From NCBI GenBank assembly GCA_963281155.1, contig CAUJLY010000001.1, positions 5,456,001 to 5,520,000 on the forward strand: a DNA stretch of 64,000 nt, read 5' to 3'. The DNA comes from Rhabditophanes sp. KR3021. Lineage: Eukaryota; Nematoda; Chromadorea; Rhabditida; Alloionematidae. How positions within the stretch are numbered: the stretch's first letter is position 1; each line of letters opens with the position of its first letter. The notes under the pieces were generated by a model. It was given only the letters and a program-made list of their open reading frames with translations, was not told where the DNA came from and did no database searches. This document shows positions 12,101 to 24,600 of the stretch, piece by piece. The translations under genes were made by a program, and so were the position numbers.

Positions 12101-13603
12101 TCGATGTTGTTGAACTAAAATTAATAAGAATGAAATAGCTTACAGTTTATTCAATTTTGAAAGTTCAATGCTTTGAAGAACTAACTGTTGGTGCACAGTT
12201 TTTTTAAATTCAATTTTAAAAATGCAAAAAAATATATTGTTAACCCAAATAATTTATGTAATGTTTATTTATTTCAATCTTTAGGACAAAAAATTGAAGG
12301 TCTTAAATTATACTACGCCACGAAAGAGGGCAAATTGGATTTGACAAAGCCCATTACTGATCACATCATTATTGGTACACCCGGACGTTTGATAGATATG
12401 ATTCAAAAACACAACTTAATTGATGTCTCCAAATTATTGTGTTTTGTGTTGGATGAGGCGGATGTCATGGTTTCAGAACAGCATTTTAGGACCATGACAG
12501 TTGTCATTCATAAGTTTATTACTGCAGTAAACCCTAAAGTACAATCCATGTTGTTTGCTGCTACATTTGACGAAGAAGGTAAATTTACTAAAGATACATA
12601 ACATATAAAAAATAGATTAATGTTTGAGATTGCATTCTAAAGGTCCTTTGAATACGAAGTCTTATAGAATTAAGTTTGCTCTTCATTATTTCTGGTTGGA
12701 TTTATGATGTTATAGTAGATAGTTAGCAGTCAACATTCTAATTTCAACAATAGAAAGTCTTAAGTACTGTTGATACCTAGTCTTTTTGGCTAATATAAAA
12801 TATTTTATTCATTGAATAGTAATATGTTATTAAAGAGTAATCATGTAACAAACATAAAATTTATTAATTTAAAGTGATTAAACATGTAATATTTATTCTA
12901 TTAAGTGTCCAAATTTGCCAAAACATTGCTTCCAGAAGGGGCAGTTTGTTTATCGTAAGTCAGGATTTTAAGTAAAAATAATAATATAACTATTTATTTG
13001 AGTATAAAAAAAGAAATGCTTGCATTGGACAGCATTAAGCAATTTTATGTAAAATGTGAAAACAGAGACAAAAAATACCAAGCACTCTCCAATTTGTACA
13101 ATGGACTGTCAATTGCCTCTACTATCATTTTTTGCCATACAAAAGCTAGCGCAGATTGGATCACTGAAAAACTGAGAGCTAACGGAAGAAAGGTGCTATC
13201 TTTGCACGGAGGCTTTTCTGCTGAGGAAAGAGTAAGTTCCAATAAATTGTTGTTTTTACCCAAATTGTTTTAGACAAACATAGTACAGCAATTCAGGAAC
13301 GGAGTAGCCAAGGTTCTTGTTACCACAAATGTTTCATCCAGAGGATTGGATTTTCCTCAAGTTACTTTGGTCCTTAATTACGATCTACCTGTTATCGGGG
13401 TTAATATGGATGTACCCGATTATGAGAGTTATTACCATCGAATCGGCCGGACAGGTCGCTTTGGGAAGTCTGGCATAAGTATCAATTTAATTGACAGCGA
13501 GCAGTCCATGGTACTTTTGACGAAATTCCAGGAATATTTCCAAAAAGAAATTTTGCCATTAGATACAGATGATTACGACCAGATAGAAGCTATCCAAAAA
13601 TAA
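9182..13603 (+). CDS. DDX19: DEAD-box RNA helicase DDX19/Dbp5, mRNA export
   Basis: This is an ATP-dependent RNA helicase that acts at the cytoplasmic face of the nuclear pore in mRNA export. Exons 9182-9203, 9244-9391, 9438-9495, 10668-10740, 11426-11554, 12285-12578, 12906-12954, 13003-13231 and 13274-13603 join in frame to 443 residues. Seen: PNSPLY-like [12 protein letters not shown]-motif region [24 protein letters not shown] (motif I, split by an intron), IIGTPGR, DEADVM (motif II), FAATF (motif III), [19 protein letters not shown] and [13 protein letters not shown] (motif VI). The C-terminus [12 protein letters not shown] is DDX19-like. Introns 3, 4 and 5 hold minus-strand element sequence; the other five are short to medium. 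NPP-9 and SF1 in the same window are also RNA-pathway genes, but nothing suggests co-transcription. Confidence 0.93.
9496..10667 (-). mobile_element. Antisense coding-like insert in DDX19 intron 3
   Basis: This 1.17-kb intron has minus-strand open stretches. 10504-10220 reads [20 protein letters not shown] at its start, and 10110-9684 includes [14 protein letters not shown] and, after a stop, [20 protein letters not shown] and [14 protein letters not shown] further shifted stretch encodes [14 protein letters not shown]. Codon-like composition over about 800 bp on one strand, with few breaks, argues for a decaying gene. No domain is recognised and I cannot place it in groups A-C. It is assigned to the insert class only by position and antisense orientation. 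Confidence 0.45.
10741..11425 (-). mobile_element. Decayed antisense element (group C) in DDX19 intron 4
   Basis: A minus-strand fragment near 10905-10975 reads [18 protein letters not shown]. It matches the C-terminal module of group C ([14 protein letters not shown] in the next intron). The rest is too decayed to read. The intron edges carry an imperfect repeat: CAGGTAAGACA at 10738-10748 and CAGGTAAAACA at 11423-11433 (10 of 11 identical). It includes AG|GT at both ends, so duplication of an exonic AGGT site could have supplied both splice sites. Confidence 0.6.
11555..12284 (-). mobile_element. Antisense element (group C) in DDX19 intron 5, 13-bp flanking repeat
   Basis: A minus-strand open frame 11769-11551 begins [20 protein letters not shown] and continues VAEMIIKIF. 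This is the same C-terminal module as in SF1 intron introns at 59475-59690 and 60950-61130. The E..AL..xLTN..SG pattern is the C-terminal part of LEM-3-like GIY-YIG domains; the upstream catalytic strands are not readable here. The intron is flanked by TTCAATCTTTAGG at 11543-11555 and 12273-12285. The second copy supplies the acceptor AG. This is among the clearest target-site-duplication patterns in the window. Confidence 0.7.
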
Positions 13604-15694
13604 TATCCACTAAATATTTACTTGTTAATCGTTTAATAAATTATTAAAAATACCATCTGCTATGACCAAAACAAAGAGTATGTTAATATGCCAACATGCT
13701 GAGAATAAACACATGCTCGTTATAACTTTTTGCTCGCACAATATTCGTTTGTAATAGTCCTATGAACACTTTTTGGAACGATGAACAATACATTTTATTT
13801 GCACAAACTTGTCTTTCTATATTTTAAGCCAATTCTTTATTACATCTTAAAAGCGATCTAATTACAGCCAGCTAATTGATATTTTACCTGTGTACACATT
13901 CATATATTCTTTAGTATACAATATCTGACAATTTCCAATCCGGTTACCACAACTCCAAAAATAAAGAACCTTCTTTAACGTTATTTGGTTACTGAGAAGC
14001 TGTTCTAATTCATAAAAAATGCTAACCTTTCTACGAAATAGCGAAAATTTTAAATATTCAACACACATAAAGGCTGTCAGCGACTTTCTATCATATATTA
14101 AATAATGTATTAAATTAGGTGTTGGTAAATCTTTCAGTCACTTTTGATTAGCAAACGTTGTTGATAGATTCTGCTTCCAATAAATCAACTTGGGTATTTT
14201 TTACTAAAAATGGTTTGAGATGATGTTGTATGATAAAAAATAACGTTGGTATCTTTCTTTCATCTTGCTACTGTTATTGTTATGTCCGCCAATTATTATA
14301 ATAACGGAAATGTTCTTTCTGACCCTCAACTTTGGAAGTCTTTTTCATTTACTAGATAACTGTCTATTACGATTTGTTTATGATTGAAACTTTATTCTAA
14401 AAGTACAATCGGGAACAAAGGTTACCACTGGTTTATTGCTAGTTTATTTAAGTCTCACAATGTTATGTAAAATTAGAATAACTAAATATGTACAAATAAA
14501 TTATATCAATTACCCTTTGTAAGCAGAGATTTTTTAATTTGCATAAAACTAATTGTTTTTAACTCGCTTTTTCTTAAATCTATTCCTCCTCACTTAATTG
14601 CTTATATTTTAAGAGAAACAAACCTACTAAGATTACAAGCTAAAAAATTATTTTCCTTTATTTTATAACTTTTATATGTGAATTTATTATACACTTATTC
14701 TTTGTTTGATATGCTACTTTTATAAACAATAATGCTCTGTGGCATTGATGATATTAGTAAGTGCATTTTAATGTAACGAAACACTATACTCACATATAAA
14801 TATTAATTTTTATTTCTTTTTAAATTTGAGAAAAACAAGTACAAATAATGTAAGCGATTTTAATACAATCAGCTGACACATTTCAGTTTTGATCAAACAT
14901 TCACAGTTGTTTAGTAATGCGCGAGATGTGGTAATTTTATTTATCTTATTATAATTTTAATCCAAAAGGAAAAAGATATAATTTTTTATGGTTCATTTAG
15001 TTTTGTAAAAGTAAATACATTTTAGGTCTTTTAGTGAGACTAATTAATAATTTTGTGTGTGTATTGTATATAGCATTGGAAACTATCAATAACATAGACT
15101 ACTATTTGGCTCTTTTGATGTCAATTTTTGTTGTGGACTATGTCCATTAACACTTTGGTTTTCGGTGTATTTAGTTGGGAGCATATTTCCTATATTCGGT
15201 TAGACAAGATATGTATTTTTGTACTCCTATAATAGATACAATAAAATCTAGAGTTAAAAGGTTCATATCATCCATGACATCTTTATTTATTATTATCAAA
15301 GAAGTGGAAGGATATATTTATGCAAACTTTTCATCTTAGATGCTGGCTTTTCAAAAAGATGACAGGAACTTAAGAAGTAATGTCAAGCAAGTATAAATAC
15401 ATATAAAGTGCCACGTTTAGAATGCAATCGGCAGCGGAGTTAAATATATTTTGTGGTACACCATCTGGGCATTGTCTTTTGTGGATGTTCATTTAAAGTA
15501 TCTATCATATTTGTTGGACCAAACCCATATTTTGCAATTTATTTCGTTATTTTGAGCATTTTTTAAACGATTTGTCTTGTTCTAGGGTAAAATATTATTG
15601 CCAACATTTTTTCTATTCAACTATCATTGTAAAGGATTATTGTAAAGTACCATTATAAAGTGACAATCTTCAAATTCATATATATGTGTGTGAT
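13604..15694. other. 2.1-kb intergenic region upstream of DOCK
   Basis: AT-rich sequence. An AATAAA follows the DDX19 stop at about 13637. No coding region, RNA gene or repeat stands out. The DOCK promoter should lie here. Confidence 0.5.
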
Positions 15695-18600
15695 ATGAAA
15701 TCTCCGCTACACATGACGCCGTCCAAGCAATCGTCAGCAAATATGCCAAAGGCATCCGAAGACCGTGTATCGATGTTGAGTGCTGGTAGTTCCGACAATT
15801 CTGCTTTATTGGATTCGGCTAGCAACGTCTCGGCGAAGAACAATTCATTGGGAAATTTGAGAAAGTAAGTTCAATTAATTTTAATATCTAATTTCCTTGA
15901 GTTATTTATTTATACATCATCTAATTTGTTTTTTAAATTGCAATTAGTGTTGCTTTTGACATAATTAGACAAATGCTTGTTAATAAGATGTTTGAAATTT
16001 CATTTAGTTAGAAAGTGGTATTGAATGTTATTATTTAGTTAGATGCTTAAGAAGTCATTTGGTAAACTTCCCATCTAATTAGGTGCATTTATTGTTATTA
16101 TTTGGTTTGAATTAGTAAAAGATGCTCCAAATTACTTTTTTATGAGAATTTAAATTTGAAATAGTTTAAGCTGGTATTGTAAAGTAGATGGGGATGTCTT
16201 TGGGGTATTTAAATCATATCATTTTTTAGATTTACGACTGGTGTTGGTAGAGGTCAGGCACGAGAAATAAGAGAAGCATGTACGAAGGCAATGAATGTTA
16301 ACCCATTGGTAAGTTATTTTGGATTGTAAATGTTGAAAGTTTTAAAAAGGCAAAGATATTAAAAATGGTTAATATTATTGGTAATACAAATCTTGTTATT
16401 TGTAGAGAAAATGTGCCAAACCAGAACCGATAGATTATGAAAACTTTATTGTTGAAAAGTCTGCTCAATTAGATAACGAAAAAAATAGAGAGATAATTTT
16501 GTTTCCACGGGATGATGTAACTGAGGGCGTTCGGCGTCATTTTGGAAGTGAAAAGAAAGCCACTGAAGTATACGGATTTACAGATTCAATTGAAAGTGTC
16601 GAATGGCTTTTGGCAAGAGATTGTCTATATCTTTACAATTCACGTGGAACTGTCATCAACTACAATTATTCACACAAGTATGGGGATTACGACGAAGAAG
16701 TAAACAATACGGGTAATCTAACATCCCCAAGATTCGAAATAGACCAAAGATTGGATGAAGAGAGGCAAGAATTGCAAGAACAGGAATGCGAAAGTTTTAA
16801 GGAATCACGTGTCATCTGTGAGGGAATGGTGTTGCAATTAAGTAGTGATAATTCTCTATTAGAAAAATTTAGAAATGGTAAAAAACGATACTGTCGTGTC
16901 AAGCATGAAACTGAAAAAAATAATGTTGTCGTTGAATTGATGAAAGTATCTGGCAACAATAAGACCTTAGATTTAACCTTCCTCGCTAAATCCACAATGA
17001 TTAATAACAATAAGAATAAAAGTGTCATTGTATTGTCAGATAAAAGCTCCATGAATGAAGAATGCATGTCAGGAAGCAAAGGGGATTCTAAGCAAAAAAT
17101 GATTTTACTTGCTGGTGGTGATGAAGGTCTCGACATTACAAAATGGTTTTTCACAATTGATAAAAGTATTAAAATTTGCCAAGTTAATAGAAATAGTCAA
17201 ACTGTTGATTGTGCTTCTATTACTTCTGAAAAGGCAGATTCCGGTCAGGATGTTATATCTTCAAATGGTGATTTTAATGTGGATGAATTGAATGAGCTTG
17301 GCAGTATTTCTAGTGCCACTTCTGCCAAATTTCAAAAAGGGAAAAAATGCTGCAGCCAAAATATTACAGGTATCGACAGGAGGGGATGTAAATTTATTAA
17401 AGATAAAACAAAATATTAAATTAATCATCAGTCATAATTTGAAGATCGAACATTTGTTTGGTCAAGAGATCGGCGATTGCACATTCATTCGAAGAATTAA
17501 GCAAGTAGACATCTGGCATAGAACACTTGCCGTGATCACAGTGATCTGTTGTTGGAATCTTTCGATAAGGATAAACTCCACGTTTTCTGCCAACTCTTTT
17601 GTTTTAACTGGAAGCTTGAGGTGGAGAGTGTTATCTGGATGGCTCTCAATCTTACCCATTCTAGTCTCCTTTCTGTCAAACAAATCCCCATTCTTAAGAG
17701 TGCGATTGTACTGGTGGAAGTGATGGTAAATTCTGTCTCCGTTTTTAAACTCGCCAACATAGAATATTCCTTTTTTGAACAATGGATAGTTAGTCCGAAT
17801 GTCGTCCGCGTTTCTTGGATCAAGCAAAAAGTGCACAATAGTCTTAAGATGATTCTCTTGCCTTTTTCTGTGAACTCTCAGTACTGTGCATGTTGTGTTA
17901 ATGAAGTGATCAGGCGAAGAAAGGTACACTTCGCAGAAAGTGCAGTATCTATTTTTCATCCACAATCGGTGGTTCTTCCCAGATGCTTCATAACTAAGGC
18001 TTTCCATTCCAAAAGTAATAGCCATCTCATCTTTGTTTCTTTTAAGATTTTTCTTTCCATCAGTTTTCTCCATAGTTAACTCCAGTTGAGTGAGTGACAA
18101 CTAAAATAAAGAGGCAATAATTAGTGAACTTAATAAGTTAAATAAGTACATCACAAACGACAACAAATTTAAAAGTAACTAATGTTCAAAACTCAAACAA
18201 ATATTCTTTGGAAACGATACCTTAGGTATATAGTTTACTTAAAATTAGCATTTAAACGAACAATACTAATCCGCCGAAATATTACAGCCTCCTGTTGTCA
18301 TTCGAAATAATTTATTTAAATTATATCACGAATTGTCACCTCTGCCTTCGTTACAAGAAAAACAAGGAAATGTATTAACACGTGCTTCAAATTTAGACAA
18401 ACATTTTTCCCGAGAAATAAATCGTGCCTCCGCTCGAAAAGGAAGTATGTCTAATCAACAAAGACCATCTGAGCTAACCTTAACAACATCTATTTCTCCG
18501 ACCACGAAATTAGCAAGAAGAATAAGTATTGAAATAACAGACTTGAATTTTAAGGCTTTAATTAGCCCAACAACTTCTGAACAAATTGAACCATTCGTGG

Positions 18601-21600
18601 TCAAAGCTTTCATCTATGATAGTAGGCAAAACTTGCGGTTATCTGAAGAGTTTTCAATTGGATTCTCTACCCCAGAACATGATGAATGGCTAAGAGAAAG
18701 TGGTGTTTATGGTGGAGACAGATTGAATAGCTCCTCACCTTCAATGAATACAAGTTACTCATCCGCTGAATTCCCAACAACAATATCACTTGAAAATATT
18801 TTGACTAAAAATAATATGAAAGTGCTCTTTACATTTGCAAACATACACGAATTCATCTTTTTGGTAGTAAAGGTAGAACGTGTCTTTAGTAATACTTCTA
18901 TGGATCCCTATTTCAAGCCATTTACCGATCTTAAATTAGCTGTCAAGTATAAAAAAGCTGTTACTACGGCAATTTCAAAACTTGGCCAGTATAGAACGTG
19001 TTGTGCTTGGGGTGTGAGATCGATTTTCAAGGGAGATTGTGATGAAAAAATGAAACTGTACAAATGTGAGGGCAAATTTACAGAAAGTGATCTCTGCAAA
19101 AATCTAAATGAATTCCATCGTCTGGAGAAAAATGGCAAAATTGTTGCTTACCCTCAAGCGTCTTTGTCTACAAGAATTGAAGATGGTGTGAGGGGATCAG
19201 CAATTGGACAGTGCCTAAATTCGTCTTTAAGGATCATTCCAGAAGAATCAACACCTCTTTCTGAATCTCCAAACCAATCTATGGCTTCCAAAGTCAATTT
19301 ATGTTCACCCAAGCAGCAATTATATTTCCTTTATGAAATTCAAGCATTTGGTGATGTCATAACAAGACCATACAGCTCCATTGTTAATTTATTATATGTG
19401 TATCCTATTCACTTGTTGTATGGTAATCAGAAATCATTTTCAAAAGCAAGAAATATTATTTGCTCAGTTAGTTATGTTTCAATGTCTGGTGATTCGAATG
19501 GCGATAATGTCAATAGATTAGTGGATACGTCAAACCCAGCGGGTCCGTTCCTCCCCTCTCAAGAATGCTCCGTCCAATATCACGAACAATCTCCTCAATT
19601 TAATTCAGAAATGAAAATCATCTTACCAGTCAATTTGAAACCTTCCGATCATTTGTTGTTTAGTTTCAAGCATATTTCGGTGTCTGCAGCGTTATCAGAT
19701 AAGAAGAACAGAGAATCAATTGTAAGTAATGTAGGATACGCGTGGCTTCCATTATCACAGAAAGAAACCTTCATTATGAAAGATGACGTCCAAGAATTTG
19801 AGGTATGTTATTGAAAATGAGGAATTAAAAAATATGACAGAGACAAAAACTTTATTAAAGACAAAAACTACAGTAGAGACGAAAGTTGGTCTCAGCAATA
19901 GCTTTTGCGTCAAGACCATTCTAGCTAAGATAGCTCTCCAATTGCACAGGCATTGACTGAGTTTAGGAGGTAAGTTTCTTTCACGGAACACTTGCCATGA
20001 TCACAATTTGTGATTTGCCACTTGTAGCGTTCCGTGAGAATATATTCAAGATTCTCAGCTACTTCTTTAGAACTGACAGGCACATCACTGCAATCATCTC
20101 TAAACCAGCCTTTTTAACTTGATGAATTCTATTATCTTTTCTGTCCAACAGATCGCCTTTCTCTAATTTAGCGTTGTATTTATATATCCGTCTTCCTTGT
20201 GTTTTTGAGAGATTTCGAAGAAAGGAATAAGAGTTGACAATCTTTGCATTTTCACTTGACTCCAAAGCACGAAGTTCCTTGATTTCGTACTCGACATTAG
20301 CTTTATCAAGAACAGATATAAATGCCTTCCCAATTCTTCTGCTCTATCATAGTGAAGGTCATTGACAAATTCTACATTAGTACCCATTGGTAAGTTTAGA
20401 AGATGGTCTTGAGCTGCAATGCACATCGCTTCAATTGCATCAGCTGTTTTGGGAGGGTAGAAAGCTTTTCCGTTGCTTTTCAAGAATCGTACTTCAATTA
20501 CATCTCCACCTTCAATGTATTCGAGCATCTTCCACACTTTCTTTGACCGGAGTCCATCTCCACGTAAGATTAATGAACATTGTAGGTATGTACTCCAAGT
20601 TTAATTGCGTGAATCTTTATAAAGCATTGCCATAATCTCCCTCTTTTCTTCAGAACCGCCTCAATGTTGTCAAACTCCACACGAAATTTAGCTTCGTCAT
20701 AACTACCATCAAAAGTAATGTTAACCTTATCCAATATGGGTTTAGTTTCCTTTTCCCTCTCTTTGTATTTCCTCTTCTCAATTTGTTCAGCAGTTGGTGA
20801 TGGTTCTTTGACTTTTGTAACTCCGGTTGTAGAGAAAATAACTTTTGAGCAGGCTTTAATGTAGCTAAAATAATTAATAAGTAAATTAAAGACATTTAAA
20901 ATGTACCATCTACCATTTTTTGGAGTTCTTCTTTCCATCAGCAGATCATGCTTTACTTAAAATTCAGATTATTGTCATGGCATCAAATATTTTAACTGAC
21001 ATTTAAAAGCCTTGCAGCAAAAATGTATATGATTTTACTAAAAATTTATTCAAAAAACACATTAATAAATATTGTCAGATCCCTGTCTCGATGAATTTAC
21101 CTGATAATTATACAAATTCATTCGTATCCAAAGGACTATGTGATGCTAAATACATCGACAACGGAAAAGGCCTGTTCAAAGTCAGAATGCGTTTAATTTC
21201 TTCATTAATATCTCCTGAACCAAGAATCCAATCATTCTTTCAAAATTGTTTGTATCTGCAAAATTGCTTAAAAGGAAAGACGATGAATATTCCTCATTCA
21301 AAATCACATGATGAAACTATTAATAATGTTAAAAAAAATTCTTTCAAAGACAAACACCCCAATTCAGTTGAGGTTTCTCATTCTGCATCAATTCAAAATA
21401 ACTCCCAGTTAAATGATACCTCAATTATACATTCTTCTACTACTGAAATCCAGCAGTTTATCGAAAGAGTGGGCAGAAGGTGCGACAGTTTGTTGACAGT
21501 AGATCCTGACAAAATCACCCCCTTCTTATACGTAATCATCAACAGAATATTATCAATGATGCCTCTAATGACAATTACTAATGCATCAAACCAAATGATC

Positions 21601-24600
21601 AAATGTTTGTTTGGTATAATAGATAAAATGCATAGCATTCACAAAAGTCACCTATTCAAAAAATACGTTCTTGGTATCTTTTCTAATGAAACATGTGCCA
21701 TCAAATCAAATGATTCTGTACACGAAGCGTTAATCGTTGGACTAACACCTTTCTTAAATAATAGTGAATCAGACACTGAATTGGTTGCAATCATTTTCAA
21801 GCACTTGAAAGTAGTTTTGGATGTGGTATTGAAATCCATGTCTCTTCATGTAGTTTCAAATGGATTAAACAAAGTATCAAGACCAGAACGATTCTCACCT
21901 GCATTTTTGGAAAGTATCAGATCATTTGTGCATGTGCTCGTCAATATGATCTGTGAAAAATGCCAAATCCTGCCTCGTGAAAATCTTATCCATGCAAATG
22001 CGTCCCTAATGTACTTCTTGAGGGGATGTTTATCACTAACAGATCGTGGATATATTTTACGTCAATTTTCATATTCAGCCTTGAAGTGGGATAAATATGA
22101 AAATTCCATTTTACGCTCACTAAAGTTTGACTTAATCCAAAATTTAGTTTTTCACGAACATTACTTGCAACTTTGCCTGCCTCTATTGTGCGACAAAAAT
22201 TTGAATATTTTAAGAATCGATGGTTTGAAGGAATCAAGTACTCCACCTGCTCAAGATAATTCATCTGGTTTATTTGTCCGTTTCTTTGGTCAATTATTTT
22301 CAAACACCTCAAATATCAGCGAATTAGCAAGTATGAATACATATACTCCATATGCTGAGAACTTCATTTTGAACGAATTGTACTGTCATGTCCATTTCCC
22401 AATAGGGATGCTCTTTCAAGAACTCGCGGCTGTTATGAAAGAGCCAAAAGAAAATAGAAAGAAAGTAATAAAATTATTAAGAAACATCTTGGCTAAGCAT
22501 TCATTTGATGACCGTTACAGTTCATCAGTAATTCAAAGCAGAATTGCAACTCTTTATTCTCCATTAATAAGATTCGTTCTTGAAAATATTATCGAAATTG
22601 AGCATTCAGCCTCAACACTGGCTTTATCAAACGACTCTTATAATAGTAATCTAAAGCAATCTGAATTACCATTAACACCACTTACTCAAAAGACGCACAA
22701 AAATATTACTCATTCTAATGATTCTTCCAAAATCAGCAACTCTAATTCTCAAAGCACATTAAAAGATTTCAACGTATCAACCCCAAATACACCTCTCAAG
22801 AATATTTATAGATCAGGAGAAGACAAAATGTTGTTAAGTATCATCCACGAACAGCCATCTCCTTCGAATGGCGTTACTGCATTGTCGGAAACTTTAGACA
22901 GAAACGAAGTGCGTGATTTATTAGTGTCTGTTTTATACGTTATTCACAATTTACCACCAAACATCTTCCGGGCAGTAATCAATTCATTTGATGATTCACG
23001 TTTAACAAGAAACGACTCATCGAAGAAGAATGGTTGTGAAAAAGTTAGCGCAGTGGAACTCCTTTGTAGACAAGTAAGTTAAGATTAAGATTTATTTCAA
23101 ATAAATGCATTATATTAATACATAAGTAAAATAGAAAGGTATTTTACATGAGATAACAAACAAATTATTGCTTAGAACTATTTAACTTCTTTTTAAGACT
23201 TTTGCCATTACCTACTTATCTTACTTCTATTTCCTTAACTGCCTTTACATGCGCATCTGTCCACAAAGAAGATAGCATACTTCCTCCTTCATATTGGGAA
23301 AAAGTTGCTTCCAAAATAACCTTAACAGCAATCATTTTTTACCATGCGTGTTTTGCAAAGTAACTTTATTACAATCACATTTTGTAACAAAAAGGGACAA
23401 GACTTACGACTTCACCGAAAACTAATGTTAAAATATGAGTTTGTATGGAAAGTTTGACCTTTATTAACCTGCCTTATTCTTTTAGTTTGAACTTATCTTG
23501 CAATTCTTCAGACATGAACCACAAGAAGTGTTTGTTGCCCGATATCTGACTCAGGCAAAGAAGACTAGGCCGAATGCAAAGGTATCCATTCAAATCCCTG
23601 AGACAGGTCATGAAAATGATCCCATGGTCAAAGATGAACAACAAAAGGCTCAATTGGCATACATGCAAGAATGTAATTTGATTCAAGAAGTTTCCTTGAT
23701 CACTCTGGCAGCTGCACAAACTCTAGCAAACCATATTTCAACACAAGCTAAATTATTAAGCTTCGAAGAAATCGAGAAAGCTTTTGTCAAATTATTGCAA
23801 ATTCAAATTAAATTTTTAAATGAAGAAAATCCAGAAAATGTTAGATTGCACGCATTGGCAGCGGTTGCTATCTTCGTAACAATATTTCAAAAACGACTAT
23901 TTATTAACGGAACATTAAATCCCTTAGCTGATTTGATTGAAGCACTTCTTTTGCAATTAAATTCTAGACTTGTTTCTGTTCAAAACTCAGCTGCCGCTTT
24001 ATTGCAACTCATCTATAGAACTAGTTTTGATTTGCTGTCATCTATGAGTTCTGCCTTTTATAGAAGTGATGAAAATGGATTACGAAAATTGTCGTTTAAT
24101 TCCGTCAATAGTAGTTGCTTGATTGAAAAGTTAGGAAGACCAGGCATGTTTTATTATCTTTTATAATCGTAACTGATTTTTTTGATTTTAGGTAAATTTA
24201 AGGAGCAAAATTAAAAAGGTTTACTAAAAAATAGACAATTAAAAACTACAGAAAAACAATATTAAAAAGCTTTAGTAAGACAACAATTAAAATGTGGTGT
24301 CAGCAATTTGTTTGCATCAAAGACCTTTCTTAGCTAAGATAGCACCGATTAGCATTTCATTTAACTCACCGGATAATTCATCGGGAACTTCATAAGCGTC
24401 CATACAATTTCATGGAGTTGAAAGGAAAATCTTGTTTTCAATTCCAAATTGGTAGGTAAGGAGAATGCGAGTTAGTGCAGTAATAGATGATGAGACGCCT
24501 GGCTTAAGATACCTCTTGTATAGTGTAACGTAATTACATTAAGTATGTCCAAAAAGAAAGGTTGATACATGGGTATCTGTGATCCCAACATCATGAAACA

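Noticed and set aside
17462..20938. Antisense ORFs as ordinary nested host genes
   Set aside because: They recur with related sequence in many unrelated introns, are mostly frame-broken and share junction features, so a repeated element fits better.
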